DNA of 64,000 nt, from positions 171,696 to 235,695 of the forward strand of contig NW_019775645.1 in the NCBI RefSeq assembly GCF_001039355.2. Reading direction: 5' to 3'. A program made the translations under genes and the position numbers. Position 1 is the first letter of the stretch. Every line of letters begins with the position of its first letter. Below the pieces are notes generated by a model. The model was not told where the DNA came from. It searched no databases and saw nothing but the letters and a program-made list of their open reading frames with translations. Positions 52,272-63,112 of this stretch are shown in pieces. The DNA is from Lingula anatina (lineage: Eukaryota > Brachiopoda > Lingulata > Lingulida > Lingulidae).

Positions 52272-55200
52272 GTGGCAAATTACACAAGCAGGTAAAATCC
52301 AATAAAAACCTAAAAAAATTTTCTCCAGTTTTGCAATGTTTACATAGTGACAGACTTCCTAAATGATACCAGTGAATAGTATATTGTTTTTAGGACTAGT
52401 CAGACATTAATGTGTAGACCGTTAAAAAGTATAAATGCTTGGGCATTGTGGAGTTATGACTAAGAGTGCATTCCCAGAGAATTAGATCGATCCATTTGGA
52501 TCGACCTACCTCCATGGGGGTTCACGCTAAATAGCGGTCAGCCGAGCGCGCACGACAGTTAATTACCCCCTTACAGCTTTTAGTAGGTGGGACAGACGCT
52601 TAAGCCAGCTAAGCTGACAGTAATCTATTGAGACTCCCCACTGGGATAGATCGATCTAAAATCTGTGGGAATAGGGTCTTATTGTTATAAATGTTAATTC
52701 CCACCATGTTCCCAGTACTGTCAATACAAATCAAACATAAATCCACTTACTACTTTTTCAGTGTGTTTGAAGAAAATAGTTTTCCTGGGACTGTTAGATT
52801 GTGCCTCTGATGCCTCATCATCTGATTCCGTTTCTTCATTAGTGTCTGCGGCACTGCTACTTCCTGCCAGAAACAAAAGTGAAAGTACTCCAAAGTTCCA
52901 AAAATTTATACCGGTACAATTACTTTTTTCAAGAATTTTTATCCAGACAGTACACGTTTTTTCAACACGGTTTAATTATTAATTTTTTAATTATTAATTT
53001 TTCCAATAACTTCCACACGGAACAATTATTTGCCATCTAACTTATCAACTGGCATTTTTGACAAGCTTAAAGACTTAGTCTAGTCTGATGCAAGTGCATT
53101 GAAAATACCGGGGTGCCAAGTCCGTGACTACTTGTATACTCAGTGCCTTGCCCTCTACTGAACTTTTCCTCAAGAAAGTAGGTCACACATTGATACAAGT
53201 AAGTCTTGCCCTGAACATACATTTTCTAGCCTCCATGCAATGTTTTGGCATTTAAATCTACAAGCAGTTTTTTTTTTTTAAAGCAAGTCTTGTGATGTGT
53301 ATTTTTAAAATTGCCCCTACAGATGATAGCATAAAATGACTAGCATGAGGCATTGTAACGATGTAGTGTGTTAGTTGAGATTGTTTTATATTGCTACCAG
53401 TAGATGTCTCTATAAGTAAAGTATAGTCCGGTGTGCAAGTTTGAATCTCTCCTGTGATTGGTAACTTAAAGGTAAAACTGTTCATTGTATAATTGGTTCT
53501 GATTGGTAAACATGTACTATCTGATCATGTATATAAGGTGTGACTTGAAATAAATCGGCCTCTTTGGTCTGCTCTTTGGGATCTCTTTTGGCCTTTAGAA
53601 CCAGCTCTTGGCTTTTTCTTGGTTTTTTGACTCTGAGACACCAGTAAGTACATTGTTCTCTGTACCTTCATAAGGCACTCGGCCACGAAGGCGTAACAGC
53701 ATGCCCAGTCTGTAACTGTTCGGCGCCAGGTAGTCTTGGGCCTTCCTCTCTTTCTTTTTCCAGGTGGTGTCCATCTCAGAGCTACCTTTGGTACTCGGTT
53801 CTCGTCCATCCTAAGTACACACGGGACGAAGAGGAATGATGATGATGATGAGTCTGTAACTAGTTTGTAATGACAAAAAGCATCTGGTGGTGCATCAGAA
53901 ATAAAAGTACAATAACCATGAAACACCAGGAATCCACTGACCATGATAAAAAACCAGAAATCCACTGACCATGATAAAACACCAGAAATCAACTAACCAT
54001 GATAAAAAACCTGAAATCCACTGGCCATGATAAAACACCAGAAATCCACTGACCATGATAAAAAAACCAGAAATCCACTGACCATGATAAAAAACCAGAA
54101 ATCCACTAGCCATGATAAAACACCAGAAATCCACTAGCCATGATAAAACACCAGAAATCCACAGACCACGAGAAAACACCGGAAGTACACTGACCACTAT
54201 AAAATACCAGAAGTCCACTGTTTCTAATTCCACAGCAAGAGGGTTGAACTCCCTACACGGAAGTTCAGTGAGTCTATTGAGTCATTTAGTCTCTTTTACA
54301 GACAGTACACATTCTTAATGAATATTTTCACAGATCACCTACATATCTTGACTTTCCTCGTCCCAAATGTGCACATAAAATATAGCACAGTTGCTAAGCT
54401 TGCTTATGCAAAGACTCGGTGAACCATTGATGATGCATGTGCAACTTTTCCACTTATGANGTACAATAACCATGAAACACCAGGAATCCACTGACCATGA
54501 TAAAAAACCAGAAATCCACTGACCATGATAAAACACCAGAAATCAACTAACCATGATAAAAAACCTGAAATCCACTGGCCATGATAAAACACCAGAAATC
54601 CACTGACCATGATAAAAAAACCAGAAATCCACTGACCATGATAAAAAACCAGAAATCCACTAGCCATGATAAAACACCAGAAATCCACTAGCCATGATAA
54701 AACACCAGAAATCCACAGACCACGAGAAAACACCGGAAGTACACTGACCACTATAAAATACCAGAAGTCCACTGTTTCTAATTCCACAGCAAGAGGGTTG
54801 AACTCCCTACACGGAAGTTCAGTGAGTCTATTGAGTCATTTAGTCTCTTTTACAGACAGTACACATTCTTAATGAATATTTTCACAGATCACCTACATAT
54901 CTTGACTTTCCTCGTCCCAAATGTGCACATAAAATATAGCACAGTTGCTAAGCTTGCTTATGCAAAGACTCGGTGAACCATTGATGATGCATGTGCAACT
55001 TTTCCACTTATGAGCTATGCTATATAGTCTGTACCCATGTTGTTATGCCCAACACTACAGTGCATGTGACATGCCACCTGCCACAATATCATTTCACACA
55101 ATGCTGTAGCTCTCACTTCAATTCTGTGAATTTTTATGGCATTAATTCACGTGAAATGCTTCTTTGACATGTCAATTTTATTGCTTTTATTCCTGAAAGA

Positions 55201-58200
55201 AGAGGACATACTTTCCCCATGTAACTGAAACTAATTTCCAATGTCAGGCTTTGGTGTCACAGCCCAGATGGACGACTACTCATGTTACAATATGAACTGA
55301 CACTGTACACATATCTATCCATCCATCCATCCATTCATCTAAAGACAGTAGTGTCTGCATAGTTATACAAAAGTAATGTGTGTAGCAACCAAGCACTTTC
55401 CTACCTTCACTGGTGCTCCCAGCTAATTGTAGTTTCTCTTCATCTTCCCATTTTATGAGTCTGCTCTTTGTTCTGCTTTCTGGAGGTTTCCCATCACCAT
55501 CCTCATCATCTGACAGTCTAGAAAAAATATTTAATAATCACAAAAACATCTGTATCTGGAAAATACAAACACAAAATGGAATACTACTAGCAGACCTGAA
55601 TCCTTTAACTACAAATCAGTTTTAGAATCTACAAATCTAACTTTAGATATAGTTTCTTGTTTTAACAATATTAAAATACACAAGGCTGGATTTTACTCAC
55701 TATTTGGCATTAGCATTGATTTTGCAGATTTAATGACATAATTTCATATGGTTTGCAAGTTTAATCAATATATTCCAACAAGTTTAAAAGAATCTGGGAG
55801 ATAAAACATGTTAGGTGTGTAGGGTTGGCTGCATGTAACTAGTATATTTGGCATGACTTCTCTGCTTATTATCATATTTTAATTCACTTATTACTCATTT
55901 TTTATTTATTCAATGAATATTTTCTTTTGCTAATTTTTGTTCATTTTATTTCCTTATTTATTTTTGTAGATATATGGACCAACCAGTACAATGAAGGAAA
56001 GAAAGACTACTTGAATCAGGTGAGTACCATTCATGGTGCTCAGCTGCAAGTTTACAAGTGTAATGTGCTTTATTGCAAAATTTTATTTTCCTTGGGAAAT
56101 GCTGAACTTATTCATTTTACCATTGCAGCCACCAAATTTTTTACAATCTATTCTGTAAAATTACTGCTTCCTCCTTCACAGGATACGGAAAATGTGCTGA
56201 TTGTACACACTGTCTAGTCAAAGTCTCATAACACTTTACCATCACGGAGTACCCATTTCCCAAAACCGCACGTGGGTGTTACTCAATTTACATGCACATA
56301 TGAACTTCCTGTCACAAAACAAGATATGGAAAATTACTTTAACTTAATTAAGATTACTACAAATGATTCCAGTAGAGGTTAAATGCTAATATGAACCTTG
56401 TATTTCTCATGGCACAGCTTGTGGTTTACAGGAAAAGTGTCTTTTCCTGTCACTGAATGAAATATGGAGCTAAACTAGTTACTTCGCTCCTTTTATGCTT
56501 CAGTTGTCAACAGATTTTGCACACCATTGTAATGTGGCTTTATTTCAGTGAACAACTTACATTGAGCAGTCTTGTAGTATTTATAAAATATCGCAGCTCA
56601 TGGCAACTAATATTGCCAAGTCAACTTAGTCAAGTCTGCCATCTGAGTTCAGACAGAGAACAAGCTAAGTCCAAAATCCCTACAAAATATCCACTGTATC
56701 AAGGCATCAATTACTTAAGCTCTGAATGGACACAAAAGGCTTGTCCCTTAAACTGTTCAGTACATGAAGAAAATCAAACAGTTTAAAATTGCACATTATT
56801 AAATCAACACTCAAATTTGAACATCTGCATGGTAAATGGAGGCTGGCTGACATGAATGCCCACCTCATGCAGCTCCTGGTCTCAGATGTCACACTGCTTA
56901 GATTTCACCTCAGTGGTGTTTTCACATGATACCACACACACACACACATGCACACACACACACACACACACACTGATATTCCCAAGATATACTATAGTAA
57001 ACTTTGAGTAAACCTTGCATATTCCATAAAACTGTAACTACAATAAATGGCAAGACATTTAATTTTTCTATAGAATTTTTTTCTTATGGGAATGTCAATG
57101 ACATCTAACTTTGGCATTTAAAAAATTCTAAAGCGATCATTTCCCCCATGGTAGTCTGGTCATGCCTCAAACATCTTCACATGGGTGTGTATTTCCATCA
57201 CTACATACATGAATGTCACATGGGATGTCTGGGTGGCATGCATTTCCCCCTTACCCTCCTTCCTTGTAACTCTACACACTCCAGCACTTCAACCTCACCA
57301 ATATACGGTAATGACTCAATCATTTCAGTGGAGAAAAATTGTGAATTTTACGTGATTGCAGACATCAATTTTTTTAATAATAAGATTTACTGAGTGGTAG
57401 CAACAAAATGGAAAAGCAGCTACTCTAAAAGTTCTATTCTATACAGTGAAACTACCACAAATTCTACAAAAAAAAAAAAAAAAAAAAGATTTTTTACTAC
57501 TTCAAAATTATGTTTTATGAAAGACTGATCATATTTGCCCATTGAGAAGATGGAGTCATTTCCGTACTTAGTCCACACTTATGTACTATCCCCATTGGAT
57601 TACAAGCTTATTCACACTTAAGGTATGTTAAAAAAAAGGCTACAAAGACAGGATGACAACAGAACTGAAATTTGAATCAGTAATCAGATATATTTACAAT
57701 TTTGTGAAAATATTTCATCATCTCTATTTCCCACAGATTCCAAATGCCCAATTTGTATTTTAGAATGACCAAAAAAGGGCATTCAGCCAATTTCCTTTAT
57801 AAGCACGCCAAAGTTTCCATTTTTTAAATATTACTTCAAACTGATGAGATAAGAATCCCCTGCCATAAGAGTATCTCAACAATTCCCTATACATACCTAT
57901 ACATCTCATTATTTCTGGCCTCTTGCATCTCCAGCTCATCAAGGCGCCTCCACAGGTCTTCATTAACCTGGTCTTCCTGCTTGGCTGCCGCTTCGCGTTT
58001 CTGCTGGTGATACCTCCGTACATTCTTTCTGTGTTCCTCTGAGAATAATAACATTTTTAAAAATTATTTTAGAAATATTCACAAGCCCAGTATAAAGAAA
58101 AATTCAAAGCATATTTAAGAAATTTGTTATTCATACTTATCATTCTGCCACTTGGTAGCATAAAGGGCATGATATCAGTCTGAGCTCAACTGATGAGATT

Positions 58201-59304
58201 TTGATTTAGTTTCAATTCTTTTCAATAATCAAATACAATGTTCAAAGTAAAACTCACCTCGTTATCCTTCCAAAAACAATAAATACTCTAAACTCATCTT
58301 CTAACATGTCAAATGTTTTTAAGTTTACATGCATGATATAATGGTCATCAATCAAAAAACTTGCTTTACTTAAATTAAATGTAACACATGGCCCCTACAT
58401 GTACGTCTTAAATCTATGACTGTCAATAATAAGGATCACACAATGAGTGCTTTCACAGCTAGGTAGTTTGAAAAAGAGGGAGTTGGGCTTAAGCCAGAAT
58501 GTTCCATTTTTGTGAATCACTCAAACTGGAAAGGGGATTAGTTTTGGCCGGGGGTCGTCGTAGAAAATAAAGAATCCTTGAACAATCCTAGCAATAATCC
58601 TAATAAAAGTGGAGAAGTAACATTGTCTGAGATTTTTTCAAGGATTTTGACCCGGTTTTGTCGAAAAATCGTGGGATTAGCCTCCGATCGCCTCCGATTG
58701 CATCTTTTTTTTAGCGATCCGGTCGGAGGCGCCCTTATATACACGGCGATTTACTACGATTCCACCGTACGATTCGTCGGAGACGATCACATAAAGCGTA
58801 CAAATTGTCGCAGGGCGCCTCCGATTCAGTCGGAGGGCGCCGGAGACTACTCGCAGACATTGAATGTCAACCTGATTTTCCAATCCCACACAGAATCTTG
58901 CGACTAGTCTCAGATTATTCAGAGGACGCCTCCGATTAATCGGAGGGCATCGTAGGTCATCGGAGATTGTGTCTGGGATGCCCAAAATGGGTGAAAAATC
59001 TTGCGCGCAATCTTAAAATTTTAAGTTCAATGTTGGGGACCGCGGCGGGTGTGGCGATGTCTAAAAAATCTGCAACAACCCGCAGGCGTCCGGAGAGCGC
59101 CTCTGACGGGTGCAAAATCGTGAGATCTGTCTCAAGATTTTGTTCAAATTTCCCGGGTTTTACCCATCCCCGACGCATCGCAACTGATTTGTGACTGGCC
59201 ACTAAACAATAAGCAATGGCTTGATTGAAAGTAATTATACCTTTCCATTTCTTTTCCTCTTCTTCATCATACACCTCCCTGATTTCTCTATGATCAAGAC
59301 TTTC
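51336..59304 (-). CDS. URI1: URI1 (unconventional prefoldin RPB5 interactor), C-terminal six coding exons
   Basis: Exons in transcript order: 59304-59241, 58038-57897, 55517-55405, 52863-52751, 52209-51919, 51473-51336 (stop TAG). All are GT..AG and in frame, 286 codons; the human protein is 535 aa. URI is a scaffold of the R2TP/prefoldin-like complex that binds RPB5 and is tied to nutrient signalling. Matches to human, in order: REIREVYDEEEEKKWK (human DIREEI region), EDLWRRLDELEMQE (human KELWARLEELERQE), acidic DEDGDGKPPESR, NSPRKTIFFKHTEKV, SPRDIYLQF then PKSILKASN (human PADIYRAF, PRKSILKS), and the end AFTGSVIERSS...KRVSKFKAQRLQQ. The N-terminal prefoldin domain is absent from the exons found. 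Its exons must lie at higher coordinates, probably beyond the window. The second intron from the 3' end ends in (TTTA)n only about 12 nt before its acceptor. Confidence 0.95.
52222..52271. repeat. (TAAA)n microsatellite beside a URI1 splice acceptor
   Basis: About 12 AAAT units. On the gene strand this is (TTTA)n forming most of the pyrimidine/A tract just before the acceptor CTATACAAAAG at 52210. Length changes could affect splicing of the exon at 52209-51919. Confidence 0.93.
52469..52676 (+). mobile_element. Palindromic MITE, family A, copy 3
   Basis: The ends CATTCCCAGAGAATTAGATC and the reverse complement of GATCTAAAATCTGTGGGAAT pair as inverted repeats. The interior (GGGGGTTCACGCTAAATAGC, GTTAATTACCCCCTTACAGC, TAGTAGGTGGGACAGACG) matches the reverse complement of copy 1 at 1181-1378. 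It lies in a URI1 intron. Confidence 0.75.
53590..53830 (-). mobile_element. Non-LTR retrotransposon ORF2 C-terminal fragment
   Basis: On the - strand, VLRMDENRVPKVALRWTPPG then KRKRGRPKTTWRRTVTDW is the hallmark near the end of many LINE polymerase ORFs (a GhvlRm..R.pk.al.w.p.GkRkrGRPk.TWrr pattern). The following residues diverge and no reverse transcriptase is present. It is in a URI1 intron, on the same strand as the gene. Confidence 0.75.
53907..55013. repeat. Exact 553-bp tandem duplication separated by one N
   Basis: 53907-54459 and 54461-55013 agree at every position I compared (offset 554), including the whole minisatellite and the unique sequence after it. The only base between them is the N at 54460, and the second copy alone continues into new sequence (GCTATGCT). 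Perfect identity across an N points to an assembly overlap written out twice, not a biological duplication. Confidence 0.9.
53913..54216. repeat. 28-bp minisatellite, about 11 units
   Basis: The unit is CCACTGACCATGATAAAACA then CCAGAAAT, 28 or 29 bp, with small differences (TAGCC, GGCC and TAACC variants). The block is seen again at 54467-54770 because of the duplication. Since 28 is not a multiple of three, the - strand shows an open frame with a 28-residue period (for example GQWISGF and VDFWCFIM); this is a by-product, not a gene. Confidence 0.92.
55518..57896 (-). other. URI1: URI1 intron
   Basis: Holds a (CA)n tract at 56936-56972 and an A-run at 57470-57487. Short frames here match nothing known to me. 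Confidence 0.7.
58545..59195. repeat. URI1: CpG-rich palindrome cluster in a URI1 intron
   Basis: Much richer in G, C and CpG than everything around it. The word CCTCCGA, or its complement TCGGAGG, occurs at least seven times between 58681 and 58947. There is a perfect 18-bp palindrome at 58929-58946 (CCTCCGATTAATCGGAGG) and a larger near-palindrome at 58813-58841 (GGGCGCCTCCGA TTCAG TCGGAGGGCGCC). The edges share diverged text (GATTTT..CAAGGATTTTGACC and AGATTTTGTTCAAATTTCCC). No protein match. It looks like an inserted repeat element of an unassigned kind. Confidence 0.6.
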
Positions 59305-60910
59305 CTAAGTGAAAAAAGGCAGCAATCAGTTACTTTCAATAGTAACAGGGTGTCATAATACAAGTCCATATTCATTACTGGATGGAAAAAAAACCTTTCA
59401 GAAAATTAGGAAAAAGGTAAAACCTTGAAAAATCAAAATTTTGATTCAAAAGTATAGCAAAACTGGTATAAACTGAAAAAAAAATGTTGAAGTGGAAGTC
59501 TACATCAGATAACAAAATTTTTTATACTTGAAAACATAGTCGAAAAACTGGCATAGAACTAATTTTGTACAGACTTGGCAACAGCTTCACAAAAAACTCT
59601 AAACAAGCAGTGTTTGTATTTCACATGTAGAAGTAAGCAGAGTGATCTAATCATTAAGTTGGTCTTATATTAAAGATTTGCTCCACAAAAAAGCACAAAC
59701 ATTTTTTTTTTTGGGGGGGGGGGGGTAAACCACTTCGCGCACCAACTTCTGGGTTGCACACAATTCAAAACTGTGTGAAGACATTTGACAAGTGGCCAGG
59801 TTTGTTTATAAGGGGGTGAAAACTTGGATTATTTTTGGTTACATAATTCATCGTATATATTTGTGCAAACTCAATAAAAAAGTTTAACAAGATGTGGTTT
59901 AGGTAATTCTAGGTGAAAAGCAGGTGCTTAAAATCTTATGCTTCGCCCCTTTAAATCAAGTGAATGGAATCCAGAAACCATTTTGTCATTTCATAAGGTC
60001 AATATTTTTAAAGTAGTTTCAAGGAAGCGATGTCTTGCTCATGCTTTTTTTTTTAAACTAAAATTTCAACCAAAAGGTTTCTGTATAAATCTCTATAAAA
60101 AGCTTAAAGAGTCAGCCTCAACTGACTACTAAAATAAATTAATACAAAATTTAAGTGTTATTTGTTGATTTTTTCTGAACCGTGTTGAGGTAATGCAGAC
60201 AACTTATTTCCTTATTGTCAAAACTAACCAAACAGAGGGCAGAATGATAATAAGCTCACAGAGCCTACACATAACATCCCCTGTTTTAAACATTTCACAC
60301 TTCTCTAAATGACATATTTATACCTCTAATTAATCTGTAGTTATTATTTTTTAATTGCTTTCTATTAAATACCTGAAAACATTTGACTATGCTTTTTTGA
60401 TAACTGTGAACATCAGTTACGAAGAATCTAAGATTAAAATCTGCAATCAGATATCACTCTTAAGCATTGGCAAATCAAGTGAAAAGTCAAGTTCCAAAAA
60501 TATTTCAAATATTTTGATGTAAAAATCTGAAACTACAGGCACTTGAAGAGGCAAAGAGGCAGAAAAGGGTTGTAAAGGGGAAAATTCAGATGGTTTGCTT
60601 CAATTCACAAATAACTTGTTGCTTACCAAATTTTTTATTTCATGCTATTGCCAAAAATCTTACAGTAACAAATGCCAAAATTTCATTTTTCAAACAAAAC
60701 AATTTTACTGGAACGGAGAAGATCGGTTATCCCTTCTTAGCTGTAAATGTAAATGTAAAATTTGCAAAATGGATATTACCATGGCAAACCCCATTTCATT
60801 AGTCATTATGATGAAATACCTGTTAAAACATGGTACAAAATCTTCACATTTAACAGATTCCTTACCACAAGTTACATCACTGGCACTGGGAACTTCAAAT
60901 TTATTACAAA
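59305..60910. other. Non-coding; upstream URI1 intron and possible 5' region of the next gene
   Basis: Searched on the - strand for URI1 prefoldin-domain exons (the PFGPFAFMPG and LLGDNWF blocks) without success. A G-run lies at 59713-59726. Nothing else recognised. Confidence 0.5.
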
Positions 60911-62751
60911 ATGCAGTTTTTTTGGCTAACTTGTGGCTGCCAAAGAGAAACTGGTCTCTTTTTAGCTCTCTTTCTGATATGCCTTCATCCAGCAACTTTT
61001 GAGGAGGTGGACATTGAGTTGATTGGATCAGGGTATGATGAATCAGATTATGATGACCTTAACAACAACTTTTTATATGGAAATGAAGATGGATTGAACT
61101 TGGATCCCAGCAAAAGTTATCCAGTGATTCAAAATTTAAAAAGTTTGCCTAAGGCCAAAGTGGAAGAGGCAAAAAACAAGGCTAAGAATGGTCCCCGAAG
61201 AAAAGACAATACAGGCAGCGAAAGTTTTAAAAACTCTGGTGAAATTTCTTCAGACAATCTCGGTAAAGACTGGCTTGGACAAGGAGTTGCTGAGGATCCT
61301 TTCCACTTAACAGACAGAACACAACAGCATGACAGCAAGAAGGGTAAAAAGAAGGACAATGAAAAACAGTCAAAAGACAAGGCCAAGAAGGCCATCCAGA
61401 ATGATGGTGTCACTGACAAAAACAATCTACGCCACTATGTTACTGTTGATATGCGGGGAGCAGCATGTTGTCCAACTCAAAGTTGTCAGAGCTCTTGTTT
61501 AACTACCAGGTAAGAATGCAATATCACTGTCCCCTAATTATCTAGTGTCCCATTCCCAATGAAAGCGTCATTCAACATAGATCGTTCCAACTTTAATTTG
61601 TTTGGTTTTGTAAATAAATTGTCAAATCCTACTTTTTCAGTAAATGAAAAAAAAAAAAATACACCTGGAGTCATTAAAAAGAGCATTTACAAAATTTAAG
61701 TTAAAATCATAAAGAATTAAGCAAACAGTATTCTTTCATACATTAAAGGCATACTGGATGAAAAATATTTAAAAATAATATCTATTGATTTCTTAAAATG
61801 GATTTTTGTACAGATTATCTAATGAGATATGAAAACCTTACATGGCAACCTGTTTGTCAGATTTTTTTCTCTTGCAGAAACTAAAAACCAGAAATTAGCA
61901 TAATTTACTGGCATTTAGTGGTAAAACATTTATATGATTTTACCACTTGCTAAGGGTGGTAAAATGTTTTCAAAATGCACTCACCCGATGGAAAGTGCTT
62001 TGCCTTCAAAGAAAAGTGCCCGACCTTCTAAATGTCTCAGTACACATAAAATATGTATTATTCATTATCTTACACAGCTCAGTAGTTGTGACAAACATGC
62101 AGTTACTATCAGTTAGATGTCTAAATCACTGATAAAACAACTTGATAACATGACACCCACCTCTTTTTCTTAATGAAAAGATTAGCACTCAAACGTTGAA
62201 GCCTTTAAAAATTCTAGAAAAGACCCACCTTGGCCCAGCAGAACCATATCTTTTAACTTTAAAATTACCCAAATTGCATGTTTTGCAAAGATTTCCCAGC
62301 AGAAGGGGACCCCCCAACTCTTCAGCCCTAGTTTTACAGTACTATGTACTGATGGATCAAATAAACCTTGTTGAATCCAAGTTGGCTTTTGTAAACTGAA
62401 TTACTTCCAATTCATTTTCTCACTGCACATTTTTATTAAGTTACCCTTTTTTCCCCTCCAGCTTTATTGATGTAGACATAACTGTTTTTAAGTTTAAGTT
62501 GGTCTTTATGTTTCAAACCTCTTCTTGATATGAAAGCAAATTATTCTCTTATACACACACTCACTCATAATTACGACTTAATTTTGAAAAAATATATTTC
62601 AGCTCTTCTCAGGCCATCTCTGACCAGTTACGCCAGCTGCGCAGCGATGTTCAGTTTTCTGTGAACTCTCTGTCCATGGACCTGAGGAAACAACTAGGGC
62701 AGATGCAGAAGCAATTGCTGGCAGGAATAGCTCATAATAACTACAGGCCAG
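60911..62751 (+). CDS. Unrecognised acidic/lysine-rich protein, two exons seen, partial
   Basis: Exon a (60911 or about 61000, to 61509, donor AG|GTAAGA) and exon b (62603-62751, acceptor TATATTTCAG, donor G|GTAAGA) join in frame. From ATG 60911 the protein opens with a hydrophobic stretch (GLFLALFLICLHPATF) that could be a signal peptide. The same DNA is also a good pyrimidine tract ending ATCCAG, so the exon may begin near 61000 and the hydrophobic stretch may be false. Then follow acidic tyrosine-rich IGSGYDESDYDD, lysine-rich KKGKKKDNEKQSKDKAKKA, a cysteine cluster (RGAACCPTQSCQSSC) and, in exon b, a probable coiled coil (ISDQLRQLRSDVQFSVNSLS then MDLRKQLGQMQKQL). More exons must follow. 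A secreted matrix-type protein is one possibility; I do not recognise it. Confidence 0.55.
61510..62602 (+). other. Intron of the unrecognised gene
   Basis: GTAAGA to TTTCAG, AT-rich, with A-runs. Short frames inside show no similarity known to me. Confidence 0.5.
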
Positions 62752-63077
62752 GTAAGACAAATGAATATATTAGAACAAAAGCAACTTTTTACCCATTGTA
62801 ATATATATAACTTATCCGTACAATCAATTGGTCATAAGCTCTGGTTGATCAGAAACAAGATGGCTGCAAAAACCAAGTACTCCCCAGGTGACAACAAAAC
62901 TGTTCTCAGTAATGCTGGTTCAACCTCTCATTATAAGACCCAGCTTTTTGGGCCGTTGGATTCATATCAACTCCTCATTAAATGGGCATAGAATGCTGTT
63001 CTCTTTAGATCTTTATCTAAGAGCCCCATGGAAAGGCATATGGGTATACACACACATACACACACACACACACACAC

Positions 63078-63112
<35 letters not shown>

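Noticed and set aside
53895-54787. Long - strand open frames (112-127 aa) full of repeated WISGF / FLVFYHGQ
   Set aside because: They are the 28-bp minisatellite read through three frames, and they appear twice only because of the duplication around the N.
58578-59274. Overlapping frames of 68-109 aa on both strands
   Set aside because: A G+C-rich block has fewer stop codons by chance; the real coding part there is only the URI1 exon at 59241-59304.
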